DNA from: RPQJ01 sp963744735 | GTDB lineage: Bacteria; Pseudomonadota; Gammaproteobacteria; Steroidobacterales; Steroidobacteraceae | Assembly (NCBI GenBank): GCA_963744735.1 | Contig: CAVUVH010000007.1 | Location: 124,001-188,000, forward strand | DNA: 64,000 bases | Direction of reading: 5' to 3' | Shown: positions 1 to 11,955 of the stretch, piece by piece | How positions within the stretch are numbered: the stretch's first letter is position 1 | Layout: each line of letters starts with the position of its first letter | Notes under the pieces: generated by a model | Seen by the model: only the letters and a program-made list of their open reading frames with translations | What the model was told of the DNA's origin: nothing | The model's database searches: none | Program-made: the position numbers and the translations under genes

Positions 1-1069
1 CACAAGACCGACGTGGGCGGCGTGCGGCTCGGGCGCACCGACGCGCGCAGCGTGCACGACGGCTACGAGAACATGTTGCGGGACGTCGCCATCGCGCGGC
101 CGGACGCGCGGCTCGAGGGCGTGCTGGTCGAGCCGATGTACCTCGAGCGGCACGGGCGCGAGCTGATGATCGGCGTGGTGCGCGACCCGGTGTTCGGGCC
201 CGCGATCAGCTTCGGGCTCGGCGGCACCATGGTCGAGGTCATCCGCGACCGTGCCGTGGCACTGCCGCCGCTCAACGGCTACCTGGCGCGCGACCTGATC
301 CGCCGCACGCGCGCCAGCCTGGCGCTGCAGCCGCTGCGCGGCGCGCCCGCCGCGGCCCAGGAGGCGATCGAGGACATCCTGCTGCGCGTGTCGGAGATCG
401 TCTGCGAGTTGCCCGATGTCGGCGCGATCGACATCAACCCGGTCGTGGTCACGGCGAAGGGCGCCGTGGTGGTCGACGCGCGCATCGGCGTGATGCCGGA
501 GCCGCAGCCCGCGGTCGCCGTACCGGCACATGGCGATCCATCCGTATCCGGCGCAGCTCGAGTTCCCGCTGTCGCTGGCAGGCGGCCAGGCCGCCACGAT
601 CCGCGCCATCCGCCCGGAGGACGCGGCACTCGAGCGCGAGTTCGTCCACCGGCTGTCCGAGCAGTCGCGCTTCCTGCGCTTCATGTTCGGCCTGCAGGAC
701 CTGACGCCGGCCATGCTGTCGAAATTCACGCAGATCGACTATGACCGTGAGCTGGCGCTGATCGTCGTCGTTCCCGGCGACGAGGCCGGCAGCGAGCGGC
801 AGATCGGCGTGGCGCGCTACATCACGCTGCCGGACGAGGAAACCTGCGAGTTCGCGATCGTCGTCAGCGACGAGTGGCAGGGCAAGGGCGTCGCCCGGCA
901 GCTGTTCCAGCGGCTGATCGATGCGGCGCGCGAGCGGCGGCTGCGGGTGATGACCGGCATCACCCTGCGCGAGAACACGCGCATGATCGACCTCTCGCGC
1001 TCGCTCGGTTTCGCGACCCGCGCCGACACGGACGAGCCCGAACTGGTGCGCATGACGCTCGCGCTCTGA
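1..1069 (+). CDS. Acyl-CoA synthetase (ADP-forming)/GNAT acetyltransferase, 3' part
   Basis: This is the C-terminal part of a Pat-like bifunctional protein, truncated by the window start. Frame 1 opens with HKTDVGGVRLG, the ATP-grasp signature of the ADP-forming acyl-CoA synthetase module, and runs through AIDINPVVV, the end of that module. A one-base insertion between about 505 and 520 moves the reading frame. From 521 it continues YRHMAIHPYP into a GNAT domain of about 180 residues, with acetyl-CoA-binding segment QGKGVARQLF, and stops at 1069. In this family the synthetase part is often catalytically silent and the GNAT part acetylates lysines of acetyl-CoA synthetase and other enzymes. 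The order synthetase then GNAT is diagnostic. The break is probably a sequencing error because both halves are well conserved. Confidence 0.85.
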
Positions 1070-1124
1070 GCGAACCGCGCCTTCGGCTACACTGCGCGGC
1101 GTCCCGCCGTCCTGGAGTCTGCCC

Positions 1125-2350
<1,226 letters not shown>

Positions 2351-2354
<4 letters not shown>

Positions 2355-3287
2355 GCGGCGAGTCGGCCGCCCACGTGCACGTGTTCGACACGCGCAACCC
2401 GGTGGCCGAGCGGCGCACCCGGCAGGTGATGTGGCTGACGCTCGTGATGATGGTGGTCGAGATCGCGGCCGGCACGCTGCTCGGCTCGATGGCGCTGCTG
2501 GCCGACGGCTGGCACATGAGTTCGCATGCGCTGGCGCTCGGCGTTTCCGCCGGAGCCTATTACCTGGCGCGCCGCCATGCCCACGATCCGCGCTTCGCGT
2601 TCGGCACCTGGAAGATCGAGGTGCTCGGCGGCTACACCAGCGCGGTGTTCCTGCTGGGGGTCGCGGCGTACATGGGGATCGAGTCGGTCACGCGGCTGTT
2701 CAATCCGGCGCCGATCCGCTTCGACGAGGCCATTCCGGTGGCGGTCCTCGGGCTCGCGGTCAACCTGCTGTCGGCGTGGCTGCTGGCGCAGGGCATGCGC
2801 CTGGCGCGCGCCGGCGCATGGCCACGATCACGCGCATGGCCACGATCATGGGCACGGACATCACCATCACGACCTGAACCTGCGCTCGGCCTACCTGCAC
2901 GTCGTCGCCGACGCCGCGACCTCGGTGCTCGCGATCGTGGCGCTGGTGGGCGGCAAGTACTACGGCGCCGCCTGGCTCGACCCGGTGATGGGCATCGTCG
3001 GCACGGTGCTGGTCGGGCGCTGGGCGATCGGCCTGCTGCGCGACACGGGGCGGGTGCTGCTCGATGCGGAAATGGATGCGCCGGTCGTGCAGGAGGTGCG
3101 CGAGGTCGTGGCGACGCTGCCGGGCCCGCCGCGCTTGCGCGACCTGCACGTCTGGCGCGTCGGCAAGGGCAAGTACGCCTGCATCGTCTGCCTCGCGGGC
3201 GATGCCACGCTGCGGCCCGGCCTCGTGCGGGATGCGCTGGCGGTGCACGAGGAACTCGTGCACGTGACGGTCGAGATCGAGCGCTAG
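2351..3287 (+). CDS. Cation diffusion facilitator (CzcD/ZitB-type metal exporter)
   Basis: An inner-membrane Zn2+/Co2+/Cd2+:proton antiporter of about 310 residues. The N-terminal half has the CDF metal site segment ADGWHMSSH in a transmembrane helix. The cytosolic loop between helices 4 and 5 is histidine-rich (HGHDHAHGHDHGHGHHHH, about 2817-2870). The second half carries HVVADAATS, the partner metal site, followed by a short C-terminal cytoplasmic domain. A one-base insertion near 2800-2815 splits the gene into frame 2351 and the frame ending at 3287. Both sides align with one continuous CDF protein. The ATG overlaps the stop of the acyl-CoA dehydrogenase, which is an unusual pairing; the link may be positional only. 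Confidence 0.88.
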
Positions 3288-3327
3288 GCCCTCGGCGGAG
3301 AGCGGTGGTGCGTCGGCTGCGGAGTGA

Positions 3328-5203
3328 TCAGCCGGCGGCTGCGCTGCGCGGCGCCAGGTCGTCGTCCTCCCCGGCATCGTCGCCGAGGAAGCCGCCGCTC
3401 TGGTGCGCCCACAGGCGCGCGTAGAGCCCGCCCTGCGCCAGCAGCGAGCGATGGTCGCCCTGCTCGACGATGCGGCCCTTGTCCATGACGATCAGCCGGT
3501 CCATCGCGGCGATGGTGGACAGCCGGTGCGCGATGGCGACCACGGTCTTGCCTTCCATCAGCCGATAGAGGCTCTGCTGGATCGCGGCCTCGACTTCGCT
3601 GTCGAGCGCGCTGGTCGCCTCGTCGAGCAGCAGGATCGGCGCGTCCTTGAGCATGACGCGCGCGATCGCGATGCGCTGGCGCTGGCCGCCGCTCAGCTTG
3701 ACGCCGCGTTCGCCGACGTGGGCGTCGTAGCCGCGGCGTCCCTTGTTGTCGGCGAGGCCCTCGATGAAGTCGTGCGCCTCGGCGCGCCGCGCCGCCGCGA
3801 CCATGGTCTCGTCGTCGGCGTCGGGCCGGCCGTAGACGATGTTGTCGCGCACCGAGCGGTGCAGCAGCGACGTGTCCTGGGTCACCATGCCGATCTGCGC
3901 CCGCAGGCTGTCCTGCGTCACCGTCGAGATGTCCTGGCCGTCGATCAGGATCGCGCCGGCCTCGACGTCGTAGAACCGCAGCAGCAGGTTGACGATCGTG
4001 CTCTTGCCGGCGCCCGAGCGGCCGACCAGCCCGATCTTCTCGCCCGGGCGGATGTGCAGGCAGAGGTCGTCGATCACGGCGCGCTTGCCGCCGTAGCCGA
4101 AGGTCACGTGCTCGAAGCGGATCTCGCCGCGCGTGACCGCGAGCGGCCGCGCGTCCGGCCGGTCGACGACGGCATGCGCGCGCGACAGCGTGCCCATGCC
4201 GTCCTGCACCGTGCCGACGTGCTCGAACAGCGAGGCGACCTCCCACATGATCCAGTGCGCGATGCCGTTCAGCCGCAGCGCCATCGCGCTGGCGGCCGCG
4301 ACCGCGCCGACGCCCACCTCGCCCAGCGTCCACAGCCACAGCGCGACGCCCGCGGTGGCGGCGATCAGCAGCATGCTGAGCACGTGGTTGGCGATCTCGA
4401 AGCCGCTCACCAGCCGCCTCTGCGCATAGGCGGTCTGCATGAACTCCTGCATCGAGGCGCGCGCGAAGCCCGCCTCGCGGCTGGCGTGCGAGAACAGCTT
4501 GACCGTCGCGATGTTGGTGTAGGCATCCGTCACCCGGCCGGTCATCATCGCGCGCGCGTCGGCCTGCGCCGCCGAGACCCGGCCGAGGCGCGGCACGAAG
4601 TACCACAGCGCACACGACGTACAGCGTCGAGCCAGCCGAGGAAGGGCAGCAGCATGCGCAGATCGAACGAGCCCACGATCAGCAGCATGGTCACGAAGTA
4701 GACGACGATGAACGCCAGGATGTCGGTCGCCGTCATCCAGGCATCGCGCACGGCCAGCGCCGTCTGCATGACCTTGGCCGCGACCCGGCCCGGCAAACTC
4801 GTCCTGGTAGAAGCTCATGCTCTGGCCGAGCATCAGCCGGTGGAAGTTCCAGCGCAGCCGCATCGGGAAATTGGCGAACAGCACCTGGTACTTCAGCAGC
4901 GCGAACAGCCCCACGACCAGCGGGCTCAGCGCCAGCACCGCGGCCAGCAGCAGCAGGTGGTCGCGCTGCTCCGACCAGAGGCTGGCCGGCTCGATGCTGC
5001 GCGAGCCAGTCCACGACCTTGCCGAGCATGGCGAACAGCAGCGCCTCGAACGCCCCGATCAGGGCCGTGCACAGGGTCATCACCGCAATGTATGGACGCA
5101 GGCCCGCGGTGCCCTGCCAGAGGAAGGCAAAGAACGAGCGCGGCGGCGTGGCCGGCTTGGCGTCGGGATAGGTCTCGACCAGGCGTTCGAATCGGCGGAA
5201 CAC
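3328..5203 (-). CDS. ABC exporter, fused membrane and ATPase domains
   Basis: A half-transporter of the MsbA/multidrug type (about 620 residues), expected to work as a homodimer in the inner membrane. The N-terminal half holds six hydrophobic helices. The ATPase half has Walker A GRSGAGKST, Q-loop, signature LSGGQRQRIAIAR, Walker B ILLLDEATSALD and switch histidine AHRLST. I prefer the GTG at 5201-5203 because GAGGAG lies just upstream and homologues begin at FRRFE; an ATG at 5233 is the alternative. Frame breaks occur at about 4999 (extra G), about 4797, and two extra bases near 4615-4635. Each adds one base, and the conserved protein resumes after each. The substrate is unknown. Confidence 0.87.
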
Positions 5204-5310
5204 GGGGCTCTCCTCGGCGGCGAAAAATACCACGGCGGCCGCGCCGCGGCCGGGCTTGCTAGACTGCGGCCCGGGAACCTTGTCGAGCGGGCCTGCGGGC
5301 TCCGGGCCGA

Positions 5311-6868
5311 ATGAACGCCAACGCGCTGCGCACGATCCTGCTGGTCAAGAACGTCGAGGAGCAGGACGCCGACGGTGCCCTGCTGCCCGCTGGCCGAGCG
5401 CGATGCCGCGACGCGCGCCGCGCTGCGTCGCTGGCCTGCCACCGCGGCCGCCTGGCAACCTGGAGCCGCGACACGCGCACCTGGCAGGTGCTGGCAACGC
5501 GCGCGGACGAACTGCACGGCCGGCTGGTCGCGCGCCATCCCGTGGTGACGCGCGCCGTGGCGCTCGAGACCCATGTGGCGCGCGCGGGCGCCGTCGTGCT
5601 GCTCGTCGCCTTCGTCGCCGGGCTGGTCCTGTCGCTGCTCGACAGCCGCGTGCGGATCGAGATCCTCGCGTTCCCGCTGCTGGGCGTCGTGCTGTGGAAT
5701 CTCTGCGTCTACGTGCTGCTGCTGCTCGCGGCATTCCGGCGACCGTCGCGGCTGCCGGGCGTGAATGGCCCGGCGGGGCTCGCGGCCTGGATCACCTGGC
5801 CCGCGCGCTGGAGCTGGCGTCGCGCCGCGACGCTGATCAAGCGCGCGGCGTTCTATCACCGGCCGCTGTCGGTGGCGCTGCGGCGATTTGCCGACGAGTG
5901 GTGGCCGGTGGCGCAGCCGCTGCTGCTGCTGCAGGGCCAGCGACTGTTCCACCTGGCGTCGGCCGCGCTGGCCGTCGGCCTGCTGGCCGGGTTCTATGTC
6001 CGCGGCATCGCGCTCGAGTACCGCGCCGGCTGGGAGAGCACGTTTCTCGGGCCGGCGCAGGTGCAGGCGCTGCTGCACTGGATCTATGGACTGGCCGCGG
6101 CGGTGACCGGCATCGCCCTGCCCGCGACGCCCGAGGCGACGGCGGCGCTGCACTGGCGCAACGGAATGGGCGGCGGTCCCGCTGCGCCCTGGATCCACCT
6201 GATGGCGGTGACGGCGCTGCTGCTGGTCGTGCTGCCGCGCCTGGCGCTGGCGGCATGGATGACCTGGCGGCTGCGGCGCACGCGGCGCGCAGGTGGTCGT
6301 GCCCGAGTCCCTGCTGCCGTACGCACGCGTCGCGCTGCGCAACAGCGACGCGGCCCCCGCCGCGCAGTCCGCACGGCTGACCGCCTATGCCTACGAGCCC
6401 GCCAGTGCTTCGGAGCATGGGGTGCAGCACCTGCTGCGTGCCGTGTTCGGGCCGGACACGCGGCTCGATTTCGCGCCCCGCGTTGCCTATGGCGACGAGG
6501 CCAGCCTCGACGCGCAGTTGCCAGGACCGGCACCCGACCTGGACATCCTGCTGTTCAGCCTGGCCGCGACGCCCGAAGCCGAGAACCATGGCGCCCTGCT
6601 GCTGGGCGCGCGCGACCGCCTGGCGCGCCAGCGTCCCGGCGCGCGCCTGCTGGTGCTGGTGGACGAGGCGCCGTACCTGGCGCGCATGCGCGGCGATGCC
6701 TCGCTCGCGTCGCGGATCGCGGAGCGACGCGCGGCATGGCATGACTTCGTGCAGGGACACGGCCTGGCGCCGTGTTGTGTCGACCTGGCGGCGCTCGCGG
6801 GCGAGGCAGCGGTCGCGCAGCCGCTGATCGACGAGGTGCTGCGCGCCGTGCGCGGTCGCGGCGCATGA
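5311..6868 (+). CDS. DUF2868 membrane protein
   Basis: An integral membrane protein of about 515 residues matching the DUF2868 family as I recall it. It has four or five hydrophobic segments, for example around 5590-5650, 5650-5735, 5955-6010, 6070-6120 and 6190-6260, and a soluble C-terminal domain of about 190 residues. It overlaps the next gene, a DUF3482 GTPase, by ATGA. This pairing recurs in proteobacteria and implies a shared function, which is not established. The frame is broken at about 5386, once or twice between 5400 and 5490, and at about 6288 (GCG followed by an extra C). The N-terminal 60 residues are therefore uncertain. Confidence 0.75.
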
Positions 6869-8342
6869 GCGCGGCGCCCGCGACGATCAGCATCGCGCTG
6901 CTGTCGCACACCAACGTCGGCAAGACCACGCTGGCGCGGACGCTGCTGCGGCGTGACATCGGCGCCGTGATGGACCGCGCGCACGTCACCGAAGTGGCGG
7001 AGGAGCACGAGCTGATGCGCAGCGCCGCGGGCGACCGTCTCATGCTCTGGGACACGCCCGGGTTCGGCGACAGCGTGCGCCTGCAACGACGCCTGGCCGC
7101 GAGCGGTCAACCGGTCGGCTGGTTCCTGTCGCAGGTCTGGGACCGTTTCGCCGACCGCGCGTTCTGGTGCAGCCAGCAGGCGCTGCGCGCGGCGCGCGAC
7201 TCCGCCGACGTCGTGCTGTACGTCGTCAACGCCACCGAGGACCCGGCCGCCGCCGGTTACATCGAGCCCGAACTCCGCATCCTCGACTGGCTCGGCAAGC
7301 CGGCGCTGCTGCTGCTCAACCAGCTGGGCACGCGCGGCGACCCCGCGCAGGACCAGCAGCTGGCCGAGCAGTGGGGCGCGTTCCTGCGCCGGCAGCCGAC
7401 GACGTGGCGTGCAGCGGATCCTGTCGTTCGATGCCTTCGCGCGCTGCTGGGTGCAGGAGCACGTGCTGCTGGACGCCATCGCCGAGGTGCTGCCGGAGCC
7501 ACGGCGGCCGGCCTGCGCCCGCGTCGCCGCGGCCTGGCGTGCGCGCGATCTCGACGTGCTCGAGCGCAGCGCGGCCGTGATCGCCGGGCAGCTGGTCCGC
7601 CTGGCACGCGACGCCGAGCCGCTGCCGGACACGACACTGGCGCAGAAGGTGGGCCGGGCGCTGCAGGGCGGTGCGGACGCTGCACTCGATGCCGACGAGG
7701 AGCGCGCGCGCAACACGCTGACCGCACGCCTGGACGAGTCGGTGCGCGAGAGCACCGCGGCACTGGTCGCGCTGCACGGCCTGACCGGCACCGCGGGCGA
7801 GCAGATCCTGCAGCAGGTCGGCGCGGCTTTCGCGACGCAGCGGCCGCCCGACGCCGACAAGGCCGGCCTCTGGGGCGGGCTCGTGTCGGGCGCGCTCGGC
7901 GGCCTGGCCGCAGACCTGGCGGCAGGCGGCCTCACCCTGGGTGCGGGCGCCTTGCTGGGCGGCATCGCCGGTGCGTACGGCGCGCGGAAGCTGACCCAGC
8001 ACTACCGGCAGGAGCGCGGACTCGGCGGCGGCAGCGTGCGCTGGTCGGACGAGTTCCTCGACGCGCGGCTGGCCGCGGCCACGATCCGCTACCTCGCGGT
8101 CGCGCATTTCGGCCGCGGGCGCGGCGAGTTTCAGCTGGGCGAGCCCGCGCCGCGCTGGCAGGCCGCGGTCGACGCTGGCCTCGCCGCGGTTGCGGCCCGG
8201 CGTGCGGCGGCGTGGACGGCCGCGCGCGCGGGCGCGGACAGTGAGACGCAGATGCAGGACCTGGTCCGCGCCGTGCTGCTCGAGACCCTGGCGCGGCTCT
8301 ATCCCGCGCCCGTCGCTGCGCTGCAGTTGCGAGCGACCTTAG
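6865..8342 (+). CDS. DUF3482-type P-loop GTPase
   Basis: A GTPase domain (residues about 5-190) precedes a DUF3482 C-terminal region. G1 is SHTNVGKTT, G3 is DTPGF and G4 is NQLG, a variant of NKxD. The C-terminal half contains a glycine-rich hydrophobic hairpin (GGLVSGALGGLAADLAAGGL, about 7875-7940), suggesting peripheral or transient membrane insertion. It probably acts with the DUF2868 membrane protein encoded immediately upstream. A one-base insertion at about 7402-7411 (context ACGTGGCGTG) shifts the frame. A second near 8320 would give the TAG at 8340-8342 as the natural stop; without it the frame runs on to 8557 antisense to the next gene. End uncertain. Confidence 0.75.
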
Positions 8343-9232
8343 CCGCTGCGGCAGTGCTCCGCGATCATGACCGCGATGCTGGTCATCAGCTGCGGCGGAA
8401 AATCATGTCCCATGCCGGGGACGACCTTCAGGCGCGCGCCGCGGATGTTCCGTGCGGTGTCAAAGCCGCCGGCGACGCGGACCAGCGGATCGTCGGCGCC
8501 GTGGATCACCAGCGTGGGCGCCGTGATCCGCGCGAGCAGCGCGCGCCGGTCACCTGAGGCGAGGATGGCCGCGAGCTGGCGTGCGGTGCCGGCCGGATAG
8601 AGGCCGCGCCGCGCCACGCGCGCGAAGTGCGGGCGCAGCGCCGCCTCGTGCTGGCGGAAGCCCGGACTGCCGATCACGCCGAACAGGAACAGCAGGTGCT
8701 CGACCGTCTGCTCGACAGTGGGCTCCGGCGGCGGCCGCTTGAGCAGTGCCCGCAGCGCGCGCAGCTTGCCGAGCGCGATGCGCGGCGCCGGGTTGCCGGT
8801 CGTCGACATCACGGACGTCAGGGTGCGGACCCGTCCGGGCAGCAGCGCCGCGAAGGTCTGCGCGATCATGCCGCCCATCGACACGCCGACCACGTGGGCG
8901 CGATCGACGCCCGCCGCGTCGAGCACGGCGCGCGTGTCATCCACCATGTCGGTGAGCGTGTATGGCGCGGTGACCGGCTTGCGCAGCAGCGCACGCGCCA
9001 TCGAGCGCGGAATGTCGGGCAAGCCTGCCGCCGTCAGCCGCGACGAACCGCCGCAGTCGCGGTTGTCGAAGGTGATGATGCGCAAGCCCTGCGCGAGCAG
9101 TGTCGCGAGGAAAGCATCCGGCCACATGGCCGCAGGCATGCCCAGCCCCTGGATCAGCAGCACGGGCGGTGCCGCTGGATCGCCGCTGACTTCGTAGTCG
9201 ATCGTCAGCCCATGGGCCGTCGTCGCCTGCAC
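8339..9232 (-). CDS. Alpha/beta hydrolase
   Basis: An intact 297-residue alpha/beta hydrolase. It has the oxyanion segment QGLGM, the nucleophile elbow GVSMGG (serine), the acid-bearing strand HGADDPLV and the terminal histidine in GMGHDFP. The overall shape resembles the RdmC/aclacinomycin methylesterase-like hydrolases. The start is GTG (9230-9232), 15 bases after the stop of the FKBP gene on the same strand, so the two are probably co-transcribed. The substrate cannot be predicted. Confidence 0.85.
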   Translation of the reverse strand: MQATTAHGLTIDYEVSGDPAAPPVLLIQGLGMPAAMWPDAFLATLLAQGLRIITFDNRDCGGSSRLTAAGLPDIPRSMARALLRKPVTAPYTLTDMVDDTRAVLDAAGVDRAHVVGVSMGGMIAQTFAALLPGRVRTLTSVMSTTGNPAPRIALGKLRALRALLKRPPPEPTVEQTVEHLLFLFGVIGSPGFRQHEAALRPHFARVARRGLYPAGTARQLAAILASGDRRALLARITAPTLVIHGADDPLVRVAGGFDTARNIRGARLKVVPGMGHDFPPQLMTSIAVMIAEHCRSG

Positions 9233-9247
9233 CGTGTCGCCGCGACT

Positions 9248-9952
9248 CTACTTGCCGGCTTCGGTCTGCGTCGCGGTCGCGCCCAGCAGTTCGACTTCGA
9301 ACAGCAGCACCTGGTTGGCGAGCGGGCCGTTGGAGCCGTAGGCCAGCTCCGGCGGAATCGCGAGGTCGAACTTGGAGCCGACCTTCATCAGCTGCAGTGC
9401 CTCGGTCCAGCCCGGGATCACGCCCTTGACCTGGAACGACGCCGGTTGCCCGCGCTTGTACGACGAATCGAATTCCGTGCCGTCGACGAGCTTGCCCTTG
9501 TAATTGACCGTGACCGTGTCGGTCGCGGTGGGCGTCCGTCCCGTGCCTTCCTGCACCATCCGGTACTGCAGGCCGCTGGCCGTGGTCTTGACGCCGGGCT
9601 TCTTCGCGTTCTCGGCGAGGTAGGCCTTGCCTTCGCCGATGGCCTTCTGGCTGAGGGCTGCCAGTTCCTTCTCACGCAGCTCGCCGATCTTCTGCTGCAG
9701 GCTGGTCAGCGCTGCCTGCATTTCGGCTTCGGTGAGTTTCGGCTTGGCGTCCTTGCGCCCGTCCTCGATGCCCCGGGCGAGATCCTGCGGCCGCGACTCG
9801 ACCACCTTGAGGTCACGGCCCAGCTGGTAGCCCAGCGCGTAGTGCTGCCTGGCGGCTTCGTCCATGGCGGGCTCCGCCGCGGGGACCCCGGCTGAGAACA
9901 AGGTGCCGACGGCGAATGCGGCAGCAGCCGCACGGACGGGGATCAGGCGCAT
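9248..9952 (-). CDS. FKBP-type peptidyl-prolyl isomerase, exported
   Basis: A periplasmic or lipid-free outer-envelope FkpA/Mip-like PPIase of about 234 residues. I choose the ATG at 9952 because it begins a clean signal peptide (MRLIPVRAAAAAFAVGTLFS, cleavage near AAEPAMD). An upstream ATG at 10018 would bury that signal. The FKBP_N dimerisation region (about residues 25-125) is helical and charged, and the catalytic FKBP domain has GTEFDSSYKRGQP, VIPGWTEAL and PPELAYG. It catalyses cis-trans proline isomerisation and acts as a folding chaperone for exported proteins. It heads a two-gene unit with the hydrolase downstream. Confidence 0.93.
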   Translation of the reverse strand: MRLIPVRAAAAAFAVGTLFSAGVPAAEPAMDEAARQHYALGYQLGRDLKVVESRPQDLARGIEDGRKDAKPKLTEAEMQAALTSLQQKIGELREKELAALSQKAIGEGKAYLAENAKKPGVKTTASGLQYRMVQEGTGRTPTATDTVTVNYKGKLVDGTEFDSSYKRGQPASFQVKGVIPGWTEALQLMKVGSKFDLAIPPELAYGSNGPLANQVLLFEVELLGATATQTEAGK

Positions 9953-10139
9953 GAGCACAGGCCTCTGGGGCAATTGAGAAGAGCGCGGGATGTTACGCGC
10001 CGGCGCCACGAGCGTCATTCGTCAATCCAGAATATTCTTTAAAATCATCGGTTTGTGAGCTTGCGGAGGGGTTCGGGACAGCGCCCCGCTGCGGTTGTCA
10101 CGGATGCGCGGTCGTCATCGACGATCGAACCATGCGCGG

Positions 10140-10751
10140 ATGCCTGATGCTCCAGCCCGGCTCCGCTTCTGGCGCCACGCGCCCAACGCGCTCAGTGCGA
10201 CGCGCATCGCCTGTGCACCCCTCATGCTGCTGTGCGCCATCCTGGGTTTCGAGCGCGCGTTCACCTGGCTGCTGGTGCCGGCCCTGCTCACCGACGCCGC
10301 CGATGGCTGGATCGCGCGCAGCCTCGGCGTGCAGACAAAACTCGGCGCGCGACTGGACAGCCTCGGCGACTCGCTGGTCTGGTATGCGGGACTGGCGGGC
10401 CTGTTCGCCTTCCAGCGCGAGGTGCTGGCCGCCCATGCCGTCCTGTTCGGAGCGGTAATCGCGTGCTGGATGCTGGAGAGCGCGCTGGCCTGGCTGCGTT
10501 ACCGCCGGCTGTCGAGTTTCCACACCCGGCTGTCGAAACTGGCGGGGGTGCTGCTGTCCATCTACGTGGTCACGCTGTTCCTGTGGGGGCACTGGCAGCC
10601 GCTGCTGCTGATCGCCGCCGCCGTAAGCATCCTCGCCAGCGTCGAAGAGATGGTCCTGCTGGCGCTGCTGCCGCAGTGGCGCAGCGACGTGCCGGGCGTC
10701 TGGTGGCTGCGCCGGGTTTTGCATAGCAAAAAAACAGGGCCGCCGGTATAG
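10140..10751 (+). CDS. CDP-alcohol phosphatidyltransferase family protein
   Basis: A membrane enzyme of about 203 residues. The CDP-alcohol motif is visible as DAADGWIAR followed by GARLDSLGD, giving the expected D-x2-DG-x2-AR-x8-G-x3-D-x3-D pattern with all acidic residues present. About six hydrophobic helices follow the family plan. Such enzymes make phosphatidylglycerophosphate, phosphatidylserine or other lipids; this one lacks features that identify its alcohol acceptor. I place the start at ATG 10140 since upstream codons are basic and unlike the family. It diverges from the FKBP gene across a short AT-richer spacer at about 10020-10080 that likely holds promoters for both. Confidence 0.85.
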   Translation: MPDAPARLRFWRHAPNALSATRIACAPLMLLCAILGFERAFTWLLVPALLTDAADGWIARSLGVQTKLGARLDSLGDSLVWYAGLAGLFAFQREVLAAHAVLFGAVIACWMLESALAWLRYRRLSSFHTRLSKLAGVLLSIYVVTLFLWGHWQPLLLIAAAVSILASVEEMVLLALLPQWRSDVPGVWWLRRVLHSKKTGPPV

Positions 10752-10791
10752 TTGGAGTCATTCCAGTCGATCAAATCCGAGGCAGCAGAGC

Positions 10792-11955
10792 GTGCACCGC
10801 AACCTGATGCATGTCGCCGCCGTCGCGGCGTTGGCACTGTTCATTGCCGCCTGCGGCAACCGTGGCGAACAGGGCGGCGCGCCGCCGCCGCCGGAAGTGG
10901 CTGTCGCCGAGGTGACGCGCGGCAACGTGCCGACCCTGCTCGAATACACCGGCCGGGCCGTGGGCTCGCGCGACGTGGAAGTCCGCGCCCGTGTCAGCGG
11001 CATCCTGCTCGAACGCCGCTACGAGGAAGGCAGCGACGTGCGGCAGGGCGAGCTGCTGTTCCGCATCGATCCCGAGCCTTATCGCGCCGCGGTGGCGCAG
11101 GCGCGGGCCGAGCTCGGCGTCGCCCAGGCACGGCTCGACGAGGCGCGCCGGCAGCGCGACCGCATCCTGCCGCTGTTCGCGCAGAACGCGGCCAGCCAGC
11201 GGCAGCGTGACGAGGTGGTCTCGCAGTTCGAGGTGGCGCAGGCCAATGTCGCCGCGGCGCAGGCACGGCTGCGCACGGCCGAGCTCGACCTCGGCTACAC
11301 CGAGGTCCGCGCCCCCATCGGCGGCCTCACCAGTCGCGAGGTGCGCTCCGAGGGCAGCCTCGTGGCCGCCGGGACCGAGTCGAGCCTGCTCACGCGCATC
11401 GTGCAGACCGACCCGATCTACGTCGAGTTCTCGGTGCCGGAGGCAGAGGCCGCGCGCGTGCGCAAGGCAACCGCCGCGGGTCGCGCGTCGCTCGACGTGC
11501 AGTTGCTGGCGGACGACGGCAGCGCGCCGCGCACCGGCGGCAAGCTCTCGTTCGTCGACACCTCGGTGGAGCAGGGTTCGGGCACGGTGCGCGCGCGGGC
11601 GGTGTTCCCCAACGCCGACCACCAGCTGGTGCCGGGGCAGTTCCTGCGCGTGCGGGTCGAGGGCGTGGCGGCCGAAGACGCGACCTCGGTGCCGCGCCGC
11701 GCGGTGATGACCAGCGCCCAGGGCAGTTTCGTCTGGGTCGTCGGGCAGGGCGAGGTGGTCGAGCTGCGGCCCGTGCGGCTGGCGGGAGAATCCGGCGATC
11801 GCGCGCTGATCGGCCAGGGCCTGCAGCCCGGCGAGCGCGTGGTGGTCGAGGGCGTGCTCAAGGTGCGGCCCGGCGCCAAGGTCGCCATCGCCGCCGCGGG
11901 TGCCGCGCCGGCCGGCCCGGACGCAGCGCCGGCGGCCGCAGAGCCCGCGCAGTGA
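10792..11955 (+). CDS. RND efflux periplasmic adaptor (lipoprotein)
   Basis: A membrane fusion protein of 387 residues. The lipobox IAAC places the lipidated cysteine at residue 21 when the GTG at 10792 is used; a later ATG at 10807 would remove the positively charged n-region. The lipoyl halves flank a coiled-coil hairpin (QARAELGVAQARLDEARRQR region and its return), followed by a beta-barrel and membrane-proximal domain ending in an Ala/Pro-rich tail. It bridges the inner-membrane pump and the outer-membrane channel. The stop overlaps the GTG start of the RND gene as GTGA. Confidence 0.94.
   Translation: MHRNLMHVAAVAALALFIAACGNRGEQGGAPPPPEVAVAEVTRGNVPTLLEYTGRAVGSRDVEVRARVSGILLERRYEEGSDVRQGELLFRIDPEPYRAAVAQARAELGVAQARLDEARRQRDRILPLFAQNAASQRQRDEVVSQFEVAQANVAAAQARLRTAELDLGYTEVRAPIGGLTSREVRSEGSLVAAGTESSLLTRIVQTDPIYVEFSVPEAEAARVRKATAAGRASLDVQLLADDGSAPRTGGKLSFVDTSVEQGSGTVRARAVFPNADHQLVPGQFLRVRVEGVAAEDATSVPRRAVMTSAQGSFVWVVGQGEVVELRPVRLAGESGDRALIGQGLQPGERVVVEGVLKVRPGAKVAIAAAGAAPAGPDAAPAAAEPAQ

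Noticed and set aside
2815..2880. ATGG-rich repeats near the CDF break as a small tandem repeat element
   Set aside because: It encodes the His-rich loop and has no repeat outside the coding frame.
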